A DNA stretch of 64,000 bases from Morella rubra (Eukaryota > Streptophyta > Magnoliopsida > Fagales > Myricaceae): assembly GCA_003952965.2 (NCBI GenBank), contig CM025856.1:16318816-16382815 (forward strand), given 5' to 3'. A program made the translations under genes and the position numbers. Each line of letters begins with the position of its first letter. The stretch's first letter is position 1. This document shows positions 35,243 to 45,402 of this stretch, in pieces. The notes under the pieces are model-generated. The model was not told the DNA's origin, searched no databases, and saw nothing but the letters and a program-made list of their open reading frames with translations.

Positions 35243-36521
35243 TGAAAGTTTAAATAACAATCCAAGAGGGGGTGAATTGGGTTATAATAAAAAAATAAAT
35301 TTTTTCAAGATAATTTAAGCAATATAACCGAAGGGCATAAAACACCTCAAAGAAAGATATGAAACAAGCAATAAGGAGAGAAAGAGTTAGAAGATGACAC
35401 CGTATTTTTAGGTTTCGGCCAACTTTGCCTACGTCCACTCCCAAGGCTATTGACTACCTTGGGCTTCCTTCACTATTCTTCAAATACTAAATACACCTTA
35501 GCTTCCGGAGTGCTAAGGAACCTTTACAAAGCGTTTTTCGAGCTCACGCTTTAACTCTTTCACAAATCCCAAAACCCAAGGGATTTCTTCTACCCACACG
35601 TGTAGGACCTAGTGTTTACCAACACTCAAGTGGTTTATAAAGGATGGGTACAAAGAAGATCAATGAATGGCTCTCAAAGCTGAATATACAAGTGTAAAGC
35701 ACAAAACAGTGCAAGAAGACAAAGATCTCAGTAGAAAGCTGAAATTTGGCAGGGGAATTACAAGCTTTCTTGGTAGGTGCGGTCTTCTCTCTTCTTCAAA
35801 GCATTTCTCTCTCTATAAGTTAGGTTGTAGAATAATTGCAAAAGTCTATTCGTGCGATCCTTCTCTTCTCTTTAACTTCTTGTATTTAATCTTCTTTGAC
35901 TTTAACGGTCATCAAAGCTAGCAAAAGGACCGTTGGAAGGCGCCCACGTCATTTGAAAGTAATTTGAAGGTTCTGAAAATTTTTCAAATTTTTCATTAAA
36001 CCCTGGCATGTCTTGACACATGGTTAGCATGTGTTGACACATCAAAAATTGAACTAGAGTTGAGCTTTCGGGAGTCAGTGCAATGTGTTGACACTAGTCT
36101 TCAATGTGTCGACACTTCAAAAAACTGATGTTGATCTCGGGAGATAGTGCAATGTGTCAACACTAATACACTTGAATGTGTCGAAATGATATTCTCGAGT
36201 GTAAGTGCAATGTGTCGACACTATGAATCAATCTGTCGACACTTATAAGTGCTGGAGAGAAAATCAGCAACTTTAAAGCGTCCAAACCATTCCAAAATCT
36301 TTTTAAACACCTACAAAGGGAAAAATTGATCTTATCAACTTATGTAATGGTGTTCAAGTCCTTTAAAATATTTTAGAGAGAGAAAACCCAAATCCCTTGA
36401 AATATATCATTTAGAAAGTGGATTGACAAGGAAAAATTTACAAGACTTCAAAGTACTTAGAAACTTTTGTTATCATCAAAATCAAATATGTTTTGTTTTA
36501 CAAAACCACATTGGGCTAACA
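35243..36521 (-). mobile_element. Solo LTR B1 (1279 bp) inside CACTA 2
   Basis: Plus-strand ends are TGAAAG...GGGCTAACA, so it reads TGTTAGC...TTTCA on the minus strand. It is flanked by perfect 5-bp target duplications TTTAA (35238-35242 and 36522-36526). It is clearly homologous end to end to the LTR at 60675-61901. Minus orientation is supported by an ATTAAATACA TATA-like box (35890-35881) and downstream U5-like text with GTGGACGTAGGCAAAGTTGGCCGAAACC (35430-35400). U3 carries a cluster of TGTGTCGACAC-type words (36012-36240). No internal domains or second LTR, hence a solo LTR. It is inserted 7 bp upstream of the ATG of the accessory ORF, in the same orientation. Confidence 0.9.
36012..36240. 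repeat. Array of palindromic GTGTCGACAC words in LTR U3 (copy B1)
   Basis: Perfect palindromes GTGTCGACAC occur at 36106-36115 and 36212-36221. One- or two-base variants (GTGTTGACAC, GTGTCAACAC, CTGTCGACAC) surround them, mostly preceded by CAAT. The same motif is repeated in the sister LTR, so the array belongs to the LTR family. Such arrays suit repeated binding sites of a dimeric factor; this is inference. Confidence 0.75.
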
Positions 36522-36860
36522 TTTAATAATCTGCAAAACAACATTCGAACGTTATAACTACGTCGAACAACAACATAAAAGAGTCCGAACGGTATAATAA
36601 AAAAAGAAAATGCAAATTTAATATAAAAAAGCGTTCGAACAGATAAAAATAGCGTCCGGACCTATTTGGATAGCCGTCTGAACTTAAAGCAGTTAAAAAA
36701 ATAATTAAACTTTACTATGAAAGAGTCCAGACAGCATTGACATAACGTCCGGACATAAGAAAAATGACAACATTTCATGTTTGGATAAATCCTCGCATCC
36801 GGACACTTTTGCATAGTTGTCCAAACTAAACACAAATAGTAAAATTTTATCACTTTTAAT

Positions 36861-37276
36861 AGGGGTAAACTCATAGTTAGCCCCAATGTTTGGCAAAAAT
36901 CAAGTTGCTACCCTTATTTTTCAATCTAACAATTTGAGACCCATAACTTTCAAAACCTATCAATCTTTGCCCCCCCATCTCTAAATCAGCATTAAGTCCA
37001 ACGGAAAATCATGCAAAATGACCGAAATGCCCCTCCAAGGCTAAATTTTAAAAAATAAATAAAAATAATTAAATTAAAAATAAATAGATTATTGAAATAG
37101 ATTTCAATAGTTTTATTTAAAAATATTTTATTTTTTTAAAAATATTATATTTTTTATTTTTAATGAATTTTTTTACTTTTTTTAGTAATTTTATTTTGGA
37201 GGGGCATTTTGGTCATTTTTCATGCTTTTCCGTTTGATTTAACGCCTAATTTAGACAGGGGCTGAAGATTGATAGG
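36861..37276. mobile_element. Foldback element truncated at its right end
   Basis: The left side AGGGGTAAACTCATAGTTAGCCCC... continues to CCTATCAATC...ATGCCCCTCC (36956-37036). That part is complementary to GGAGGGGCATTTTGGTC...GATTGATAGG (37198-37276), with an AT-rich loop between. The outer left 95 bp has no partner on the right. The element is cut exactly where the PIP5K-arm homology resumes (TTTCCATATAC at 37279-37281), so a deletion removed its right end together with the right end of CACTA 2. Confidence 0.75.
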
Positions 37277-37363
37277 TTTCCATATACTACTTTCCAGTTT
37301 TAGTTCTTAGTTCGAATTACATTGAATCCAAGTTCAAATAGATTATAACCACCTTGCATCCTA

Positions 37364-37413
37364 TCTCAGGTGCTTATCAGCATGCTTTCGAGTTACTGCC
37401 AACATGATTGTCA
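37364..37413 (+). pseudogene. PIP5K exon-4 remnant, left arm
   Basis: CTCAG followed by GTGCTTATCAGCATGCTTTCG gives VLISMLSSYCQH, matching the start of the PIP5K exon that follows the glycine-rich ATP-binding exon. It is the same as the right-arm copy at 51525-51475. The frame stops soon after. It belongs to the fragment at 26080-26398, now separated by about 11 kb of inserted DNA. Confidence 0.6.
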
Positions 37414-40100
37414 GTAAAAGAACTCGTCGACAATTCGTTTATTTCTGCCCTCTCTTATTTAGAAGTTCTTTTACATTGTTCTTCTCATCCGCAGTTAAGC
37501 ATCAAGGCTTCATTAATTGAGATGATTGTTGCTCTGCTTACCAAATAAATGACTGTTTTCCTTCCAACTCAAATGGATATTGACTCTCAGCCTTTTCTAC
37601 ACGTGAAATAGTTATTCTTTTTCTTGCATGGGCTTACGCAAACATAGCTGCCATCTTAAATGTTGCTGTTTCACTTTTAGAAGCTTTTATGGTGTGGACA
37701 CCTTGTAGATTCTATGACATCGGCTTAAGCCCTAGGGTGGTAAGTTAGATTTTTAGGTGAAATCTTCAATCCTACACACTATGACCGGAACAAAAGCAAC
37801 AGCGCAAGGTTGTCACTGTACTTTTGGTCGGGCCCACAGAACAGACCAATGTAGGATGTCACTTGTGTTTCCATGACTTTGTTTGTTTCGATTACAGGAA
37901 GAACTCTCTGGAGATGGAACTTCATGAAATAGATGCAATAATGAAAATCGTTACTTTAACTATTCCTAGTTAGATTTTAATTGGGACCAAAATCAACCTA
38001 TTTAACGTTGATTTTTGCTTTGCAAACAGCCTAGTTGTAAGTGTAAGTGTGCTGGGTTAAATAACCTCAGTTTTGGATGCCAAAGGAGCTGTATTGTTGT
38101 GTGAGAAGGTGAAACTTTTGTTCTACTTGAGAAATTTACTTCTGTGAAATTCATGTATCTGAAATTCATGTCTAACTATGACTAAAACTGATTCTAGTGA
38201 AAATTGGAGGCCGAATATTCTTGTTGGCTGGGCAGCAGGCAAGTATTTTTGTTAATGAACTTTTTCCTTTTGCTTTGATCTGTCAGACACATTCAATACC
38301 ATTGCTTTGAGGAAAATGAAAGTATCCCTAGGTTCTTCTTATTGAAGACAATTGTAATACAAGAGCATAGATAGAAGTTAGCTCAAATTTGCTGAAGCTG
38401 GACTTCATCTAGATTTTGCACAAACTTATAGGAGTCTACCTTATAAGTGCATCGATTAGACAACATTGCATAAATCTTTTTTAGGAATTTTGGGCAGCAA
38501 TTATACGGTGAAAAACTCGGTTCCACATAAATCCAAGCTGTGAAACTAATAGTGAAATTATGTTTGTATATTTTATTTAGTGTCCCCAGTGCGTTAGGAA
38601 AACAACATTTAGTCTATTTTGGGTTCTGAATCGACAGAAAAACAACATTTAAAGAAAAGTATAACGACGTGAAGAATGTTGCTTAGGCTTTTAGTCTTGT
38701 ATGGAACCTTTAGTAGTAGTGGGTTTCATTTATAAATAGAAAACTTATTCAGTATTGGAATAAATTTGACTCATTAAATACTAGAAAGTCCATCAAAACT
38801 TTTAATTAAGTTTGACTCATGTACTTGTCTTAAAACCGTTGGAAAAACATTTTCAAAAAAATAATTTCAAAATGCCTGTGAAACTATTGCATTGTTGCCC
38901 ATGTATTATTGATGTTAGTATGAAATTTAAAATCTTAACATTTTTTTATTTACAAATCAATCAATTAGTGTAAAGACATAACCATTATTAGGCCAGCTGG
39001 TTATATGTTTTGACTTTAAAAGAACTAGTCAAGATTGCTTTTGATGTTCAGTAAAATTCTAGCAAAGTCCTAATGTGCTTCCTTAGTTGAATGACCATCT
39101 AGATTATGAATCTCTATTTGCTGAATGTAGAACAAATCATGTACATGAAGACTTATGCATTTGCAACTCCTCTTTGGCTTCCTTGAGCTAGGAAGCTTGA
39201 AACCATTTGAATGTGGTGTAAACTATTTGCTATTCAAATCTCTATACAATAAATCACACAATCTTTGGATACATTTCAAAACAAACATTTTCCAAACTAT
39301 AATAATGCAATTTTTAAACCAGCATTCAACTTCGAATTCTCTGTGATCTGAACATTCACTTGTCTCTGTGACTCTCCTACCTATATCCCTTGTTGCTTGT
39401 ACATGTTGCATTTCTTGTAATGACTATGTTTGGCATCTTGATAGTAGTTGTTCAAGACATATGTGTGAAGTCGTCTCCACATTTCTTTTATGTGTTTCAT
39501 TTATAAGTAGAAAACTTATTCTGTATTCGAATATATGATTAAGAAGGTTTGTAAGGTGTAAACTGTCTACTAGAAAGTTCACTTTTGTTTTGTGGGCCAA
39601 AATTAAGTTTGACTGATGTACATGTCTTAAAATCATTGAGAAAATAATTTCAAACTGTCTACGATTGATGTGTAGTTTGAAATTTAAAATTTTGTTAACC
39701 ATGTAACGTGACTATAAGCATTATTAAGCCAGCTCTGATTATATATGTGTTTTGATTTCAAATTCAAATTGCCTGCGATTCATGCAAGGCATATACATCA
39801 AAGTCCAAATGTTTTATTAGTTGAATGACCATCTAGATTATGATTATGTAGGTTCTGCCGATTGCAGTACAAATCATGTACACGAAGACTTGTGAGTTTG
39901 CAACTACTCTTTCGCTTCCTTGAGCTCTAAAACCTTGTGAATGTGGTCCAAACTATTTTCTATTCAAATCTCTATACAATAAATCGTATAGTCTTCAAAT
40001 TTAAAACAAACAATTTCCAAACCATAACAATGAAAATTTTTAAACCAACATTCAATTTCGAATTTTCTGTGATCTAAACTCTCCCTATCAGATTCATCAC
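37414..40100. other. Non-coding left-arm sequence with a 0.75-kb tandem duplication
   Basis: No gene. Homologous to 51.47-48.7 kb in reverse. Text from GTTTCATTTATAAATAGAAAAC (about 38725) to TTTTTAAACCAGCATTCAA (about 39310) recurs at about 39495-40035, including GTTGAATGACCATCTAGATTATGA and ACAAATCATGTACA. This gives a tandem duplication with period about 730-770 bp. Confidence 0.7.
38722..40075. repeat. Tandem duplication, period about 730-770 bp
   Basis: Matching landmarks: AGAAAACTTATTC (38740 and 39511), GTTGAATGACCATCTAGATT (39087 and 39820), AATCTCTATACAATAAATC (39237 and 39967), TTCTCTGTGATCT-like text (39340 and 40065). The copies differ by small indels. They belong to the left arm of the inverted duplication. 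Confidence 0.8.
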
Positions 40101-40129
40101 TGTTATTATTACCTTCCAATTCTTGCTCA

Positions 40130-40780
40130 CCGTCATCCTGAGAACCGTAAGCATATATATTATTAACAAGAGTTTAGGAACTTCATCATTGCCAAGACAA
40201 TGCTCAATTACTCCAAGAAAGTCACATCTTTTGTCGATCTAATCTTGTTACATATGAGGTGAAGGCACGGCGCCCGGCTGCACCCAGAGTGACACTCCTC
40301 AAAGGCAATAAGAAGTGACTTGGTGCCATCATGGATCTAAATGGACACTGGGTAAGGAATTTGGAGAGTTCCTAGAATTCTTGCCAAAAGCAATATGTCT
40401 TGATTGTCTGAAATATCTCTGTTTAGGTAATAGACCATCATCTCTCGAACTCCCATGCGATAGCCTTGTGAGTAAAGATTGACAGTAGATGAAAGGCAAT
40501 GAAAACCAGCATAAGAAGCCTCATCACTTTCCTTTGCTGGAGGAGCATCATTACTTTACTCTACTAGATCTAGATGCACATTAGTTTGCTCTGTTCATGG
40601 TTTAGGTTGCTGCTGAGGTGAAATCCCAGAATCGCATCCAGGACAAAGAGTGGAATCTGATCTTATCATATCTTGTTGTCATGGAATTGAACATAGCCAT
40701 CGAAAAATGAGTCATTTTCCCAGTAACCAAGTTTCTCAAATCTGGAAATAGCATAAGATTAGGATTCGGGTTATTGCCTA
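40130..40780 (-). pseudogene. Unidentified plant gene remnant
   Basis: On the minus strand an open stretch of about 72 codons (40560-40340) reads well as protein: KESDEASYAGFHCLSSTVN, LYSQGYRMGVREMMVYYLNR, DILLLARILGTLQIPYPVS. After one in-frame TAG (40339-40337) it goes on HDGTKSLLIAFEECHSG and HLICNKIRSTKDVTFLE. Just upstream, 40770-40590 carries other coding-like text: RFEKLGYWENDSFFDGYVQF and a CPGCDSG pair. Downstream at about 40160-40090 an acidic Ser/Asp-rich stretch appears (DDGEQELEGNNNSDESD). I cannot name the family. Part of it is duplicated next door (40905-41021 plus 45644-45725), where the copia element landed. Confidence 0.5.
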
Positions 40781-40849
40781 AATTATTAAAATCATGAAAA
40801 TACGGCTGCAGGTATTTATTGGACTATGTTTGTTTATGTTTTTGAAAAC

Positions 40850-41021
40850 ATTTTTTTTTTTTTTTTTTGTAATGATAAGAAAAATTTTTGAGATATATTT
40901 TGAATGTGCATAGTTTGATCTGTTCATGGCTACCGAGGTGAAATCCCAGAATCGCATAATCAAAGACAGAGTTGAATGTGATTCTCTTTTTTTATCATAT
41001 CTTGCTGGATGGAATTAAACA
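40850..41021. repeat. Second, degraded copy of the 40.6-40.8 kb segment (left half)
   Basis: CTGTTCATGGCTACCGAGGTGAAATCCCAGAATCGCAT and TTTATCATATCTTGCTGGATGGAATTAAACAT match 40590-40695. The copy continues after the copia insertion at 45644 with AACCATCGAAAAAATGGAGTC. The uninterrupted sister copy (GGAATTGAACATAGCCATCG, about 40683) shows what the empty target looked like. Confidence 0.8.
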
Positions 41022-41258
41022 TAAAGAGGTTTGAATAAACAGTAGCATATCACTGGAATCCTCAATCATCATTGAGGTGAAGAATTTGAATTATATAGAC
41101 AACGTTTACAAAGAAACAGAATCCTATGTATAAGGAAATAAACAACAAAAGAAATACGTTGAGATCCTATAGATAAGGAAAGGAATAATAGACGTAAAAT
41201 TCAAATAACAAATCATTTAAACTCTAGTGAAGAATCAGAAGAGGATTCTTCCTTAACA
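41022..41258 (-). repeat. 3' LTR of the copia element
   Basis: 237 bp, minus-strand ends TGTTAAGG...CCTCTTTA. The 3' end is TA rather than the usual CA, and both LTRs share it. Confidence 0.93.
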
Positions 41259-44200
41259 CCCCCCTTCAAGTTGAGCGTGAGAGAAGGGGTAACGCGAAGC
41301 TTGCTGCGAAAAAGGAGGAATTGTGGTTTGGTGACACCCTTGGTAAAAGAATCTGCCAACTGAAGATGTGAGGGAATATATCCAAGTTTCAAATTGCCGT
41401 TAGCCACTAACTCACGTACAAAATGATAATCAATGGCGATATGTTTGGAACGAGATCTAGTAACTGGATTGATGGCCATAAAGATGGCACTTTGATTGTC
41501 ACAAAGTATCTTTGGTGGTGAAGGTAATGGGACACGAAGATCTCTAAGTAGTTGGACAATCCAAGATAATTCAGTAGAGGCCACAGCGAGTGCACGATAT
41601 TCAGCCTCAGCACTAGAACGTGAAACTGTAGTCTGTTTCTTGGAACACCATGAGATTAAGTTGGGTCCAAAAAATATGACGTAGCCTGTAGTAGAACTGT
41701 CGTGTGTTAGGACAACCAGCCCAATCCACATCAGAATAACCAAGCAACACAGGAGAGGAAGTGCGATGTAGTTGAAGACCATGGCGAACCGTGTCTTTCA
41801 CATAACGTAGAATACGTTTCAGAGCGCGGAAGTGATCTTCGGTGGGAGCATGCATGTACTGGCAGATAGAATTCACACTAAAAGAAAGATCCAGCTGAGT
41901 GATTGTCAGATATTGAAGAGCACCAGCAAGTGATCGAAAGAGAGTTGGATCGGAGAACAATTTTCCTTCGGTAGACAAGTGATGGCCAACCACAAAAGGA
42001 GTGGAGATAGGCTAGGCATCAACCATGTCAGCACGCCAGAGAAGATCAAGTGCATATTTCGTTTGACTGAGAAAAATACCGTGATCATTAGAAAGAACTT
42101 CAACGCCAAGGAAATAATGAAGAGGTCCTAAATCTTTCATAGAGAATTCCTGAGAGAGCTGAACAATAAGAGACTAAATCAAGGAAGAATTACTGCCAAT
42201 GATGACCATATCGTCGACATAGAGCAACAAGTAAACAATGTCAGCTGAAGAGTGATATATGAACAAAGACGAATCTACCTGACTGAGTAAAAAACCAAGC
42301 TTCAACAAAAAAGTGCTAAAGCGCTAGAACCAAGCTCTTGGTGCTTGTTTGAGACCATAGAGAGCATGCTTCAAACGGCATACATGGCCAGGAAGCTGAG
42401 GGTCAGTGTAGCTATGCGGTTGTTCCATATAAACCTCTTTAGAGAGATGGCCATGAAGAAAAGCGTTTTTAACATCCAATTGATGTAAACGCCATCCAGA
42501 AGAGATGGCCAATGTGAGAATAATCCGAACAGTAGTAGGACGCACCACAAGATTGAATGTGTTTTCAAAATCAAGACCATGGATCTGAGAGAATCCCTGA
42601 GCCACAAGGCGAGCCTTATGTCGTTCAATAGATCCATCAGCATGAAACTTTGTTTTAAAGATTCATTTGCACCCAACAATGTTGTGATTAACAAGACAAG
42701 GAACAAGATCCAATGTCTCATTTTTCTTCAAAGCATGAATTTCATCATCCATAGCTGAAAGCCACTCAAGATGTTTTACAGCAGACTTAAAGCCCCGAGG
42801 CTCTTTAGTGGCAAGGAGTGCCTGAAAATATTGAGACAAAGAGACAAGTGTCAGAGCATGATAAGCTTTAGGTTTGAAAATACCTGCTTTCCCTCTAGTA
42901 ATCATCGGGTGGCCGGTTGGAGGTGGCACCGTGACAGAGAGTGGAGGAACGGACGGAGAGGAAACAGGGGAGTCAATGGTCGACGGATCAGGGGTAACGG
43001 AAGACAGAATGATAGGAGGATCCGACAAAGAGGACGCAGGTGTTTGGTCACTGCAAGGGAAACAAGTAAGGTGCGAGGAACTAGGCAAAGTATTTGACAA
43101 ACAAGGAGACAAAGAAGATCCACATTCCATGGGGTCACAGAATTGATCATAAGGACTCGAGCTAGGAACACTTTGCGTATTAGGACCCGCATAAGGAAAA
43201 CAAGTTTCATGAAATTGCACGTGACGAGAAATATAGATACGATGTGTCTGTCGGTCTAAGCAACGAAAACCTTTATGAAGAGTGCTATAACCTAAAAATA
43301 CACAAGGAATATATTTGGGAGATAATTTATTATGGGCATAATGATGCAAATAAGGAAAACAGAGACAACCAAAATTGCGGAGTATAAAGTAATCGGGTTG
43401 CTTACCATATAGAAGCTCATAAGGAGTCTTGCCACCGAGATTTGGCGATGGAAGCCAGTTGATGAGAAAAATGGCTGTAGGGAAAGCCTCAACCCAAAGA
43501 GATAAAGGCATGCATGCATGAAACATAAGGGTGAGACCAGTTTCTGTGACACGTTGATGTTTACATTCAGCAATCCCATTTTGGCTAGGAGTATAAGGAC
43601 ACGCAAGTCGAAGTGCAATGCCACAAGAAGTGAGATGAGTACGAAACTGATTGTTAGTGAACTCGGTACTGCCATCACACTGAAAATATTTAATTTTGAC
43701 GGAAAATTGGGTTTCAATGTAGCGTTGAAAATTGATGAATGTATTGAAAAAGTCAGATTTAAGTTTTAAAGGAAAGATCCAACCAAAGCGAGTACAATCA
43801 TCAATAAAAACAGCATAATATCTATATCCAGTGGTGGAAGCAATTGGTGAGGGACCCCATAAATCACAGTGTAAGCGATCAAAAGGCAAAGCACATTGAT
43901 TATCATTAATAGAAAAAGGTAAACGGTGACTTTTGCCAAGTTTACAGCCAATACAAAATTTGGAATCAGTTTTCACCAATTTATTGCTACAAGAAATAGA
44001 CCCTAATTTTGAAAGAGAAGAAACAATACAAAAATTGGGGTGTCCAAGATGAGCATGCCACAACTGGACTGAAGCTCGTGGTTTATTAGAAAATGCAGCT
44101 GAAAGGAAAGCATGGTGATCACAATCTAACACGTAGAGGCCATTTTCACATCTTCCGACTCCCAGCTGTGTCCCGGTGACCCGATCCTGTATGGTAAAAC

Positions 44201-45362
44201 TAGAGGAAGAAAAGGTTACACAATAGTTATTGTCTTTGGTAAGTTGACTGATAGAAAGAAGATTTTTCTTAATACCAGGAACGACCAAAACATTGGACAA
44301 TAGAATAGGACTATGGAAAATAAGAGATGTGATAGAACCGGTATGTGAAATCGGTAACGAGTGACCATTTCCAACCATAACACGTTCATTACCAGAGTAG
44401 ACAGCAGGCACATCCACACCGTCAGCATCACTTGTCATGTGAGAGGTAGCGCCAGAGTCGGGAAACCATTCTGAGGCATTCAAATCCTGAAGTGAGCAAG
44501 CAGAAAATGCTTCAGCAAGATTTGCTGACTGCTTCTTTTTCAGATTCAAAAAAGTCCAGCAGCGTTTTGCCAAATGGCCTTCCTTGTCGCACAGTTGACA
44601 AAAAACTGAAGAGGAGGGGGCCGGTTTCGAAGCAGTAGTAGAAGAAGACTTAGGCTTGTTCTTCTTGGGTGCCTTTGATTTTGAATAGTTCTGCACATAA
44701 AAGGCAGAGTTCGAGGATGGGTGACAAAGCGATCGTTCAAAAATTTCATGACTCAAAGCTTTCGGAACTAGATCTGCAAAAGAAGGTAACGGAAGCTGTG
44801 AGAGCATAGTGGTGGAGAAAATTTTGAAATCGGGACCCAATGCTCACAGAAACCAATGGACTTTATCCATGTCGTCAACAGGACGACCAATGGTGGCCAG
44901 GCGGTCGCAAAGACCCTTGGACGTCCGAGAGAATTCAGCTATAGATTGAGATCCACGCTGCATAAGTTGGAGCTCATCTTTGAGTTGAAGTTCCCGAGTC
45001 TTGGTTCGATGGGAGAATGCAGCTTCAAGGGCAAGCCAAGCTGCAGAACAATGAGGCTTACCGGGGACTTCGCTCATAGATTCCTCAGTGAGGGAGGAAT
45101 AAAGCAAACTCAGCAGCATCTGATCAATGTTGAACCAGGAAGAGTAGACGGGATTGGGCATCTGGGTACCGTCAGAAGCCGTGACCGTGGAAGGGGGAGC
45201 AACTTTGCTACCGTCCAGGTAGCCGAAGAGATCTTGACTGGTTAACAAAGGGACAAACTGATGTCTTCAGAGCAAGTAATTGTTGGAGGTCAGTTTGATG
45301 GTGAGCATATGCACCATTGTGTTCAGCGGAAGAGAAGACGATGAGGAAGCATTCGCAGCCAT
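41213..45362 (-). pseudogene. copia gag-pol polyprotein, interrupted
   Basis: ATG 45362 reads MAANASSSSS. Gag shows NNYLL then TGA (45269-45267, where copia Gag usually has Trp). A second TGA lies at 44846-44844 and a zinc knuckle CQLCDKEGHLAKRC at about residues 255-268. Protease has WFPDSGATSHM. Integrase has the LWHAHLGHPN/CIGCKLGKSH zinc part and the D (HCDLWGP), D (FQCDGSTEF) and E (QNGIAECKHQ) catalytic positions. A long Ser/Pro-rich linker follows. RT follows a TGA at 42665-42663 (GCK, then stop, where Trp is usual): WRLHQLDVKNAFLHG and the catalytic YVDD (about 42220), with TAG stops at 42326-42324, about 42175 and about 42015. RNase H needs a frame change near 41700, then has SSAEAEYRAL and CDNQSAIF. 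It ends at 41213. All domains are present, none in one open frame. Confidence 0.92.
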
Positions 45363-45390
45363 GTGATCGGAAAAAAATTTCAACCTACTT

Positions 45391-45402
45391 GCTCTGATAC
45401 CA
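45391..45402 (-). other. Primer-binding site (initiator Met-tRNA type)
   Basis: TGGTATCAGAGC on the minus strand directly follows the 5' LTR without spacing, as is common in plant copia elements. It defines the LTR edge. Confidence 0.93.

Larger units (their letters stand above)
26400..36860 (-). mobile_element. CACTA (En/Spm-like) element 2, right end lost
   Basis: Left boundary CGCTACAAGAAAAAAG at 26400 is a one-base variant of CACTACAAGAAAA. It is followed by subterminal words of two kinds: GGGTGACAAA/GTCACCC and GTTCGGACG/CGTCCGAAC. Genes read right to left: an accessory ORF (35236-34050), TnpD (32478-29040) and TnpA (28923-27257). GTCCGAAC-type arrays occur at 26565-27065, 32945-33060, 33430-33775 and 36540-36835. 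A solo LTR is inserted at 35243-36521. No CACTA terminus is present at the right; a foldback element starts at 36861 and host-arm sequence follows at 37281, so the right terminus was deleted. Confidence 0.82.
25811..40100. repeat. Left arm of large inverted duplication (interrupted)
   Basis: From ACACTTTTTCTCG (25811) the sequence is closely complementary to 53245 downwards, including the shared text TTTAAAGGCCCATTAGTCTT and GCTAACGCTCCGCGATTTCG. The match runs to about 26396, breaks for the CACTA and foldback insertions, and resumes at 37281 (TTTCCATATACTACTTTCC against 51620 downwards). It then continues with small gaps to about 40075-40100 (against 48.76 kb). Within the arm a PIP5K remnant and a 0.75-kb tandem duplication are found. 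Divergence is visible but moderate, so the duplication is not very recent. Confidence 0.88.

Noticed and set aside
35243..36521. Calling LTR B1 and B2 small non-autonomous elements (TRIM or LARD) instead of solo LTRs
   Set aside because: No second terminal repeat, PBS or polypurine tract lies inside either interval; each is a single unit with a TATA-like box and U5-like end.
42771..43146. Plus-strand ORFs rich in Gly/Arg/Thr
   Set aside because: They are antisense shadows of the Ser/Pro-rich linker of the copia polyprotein on the minus strand.
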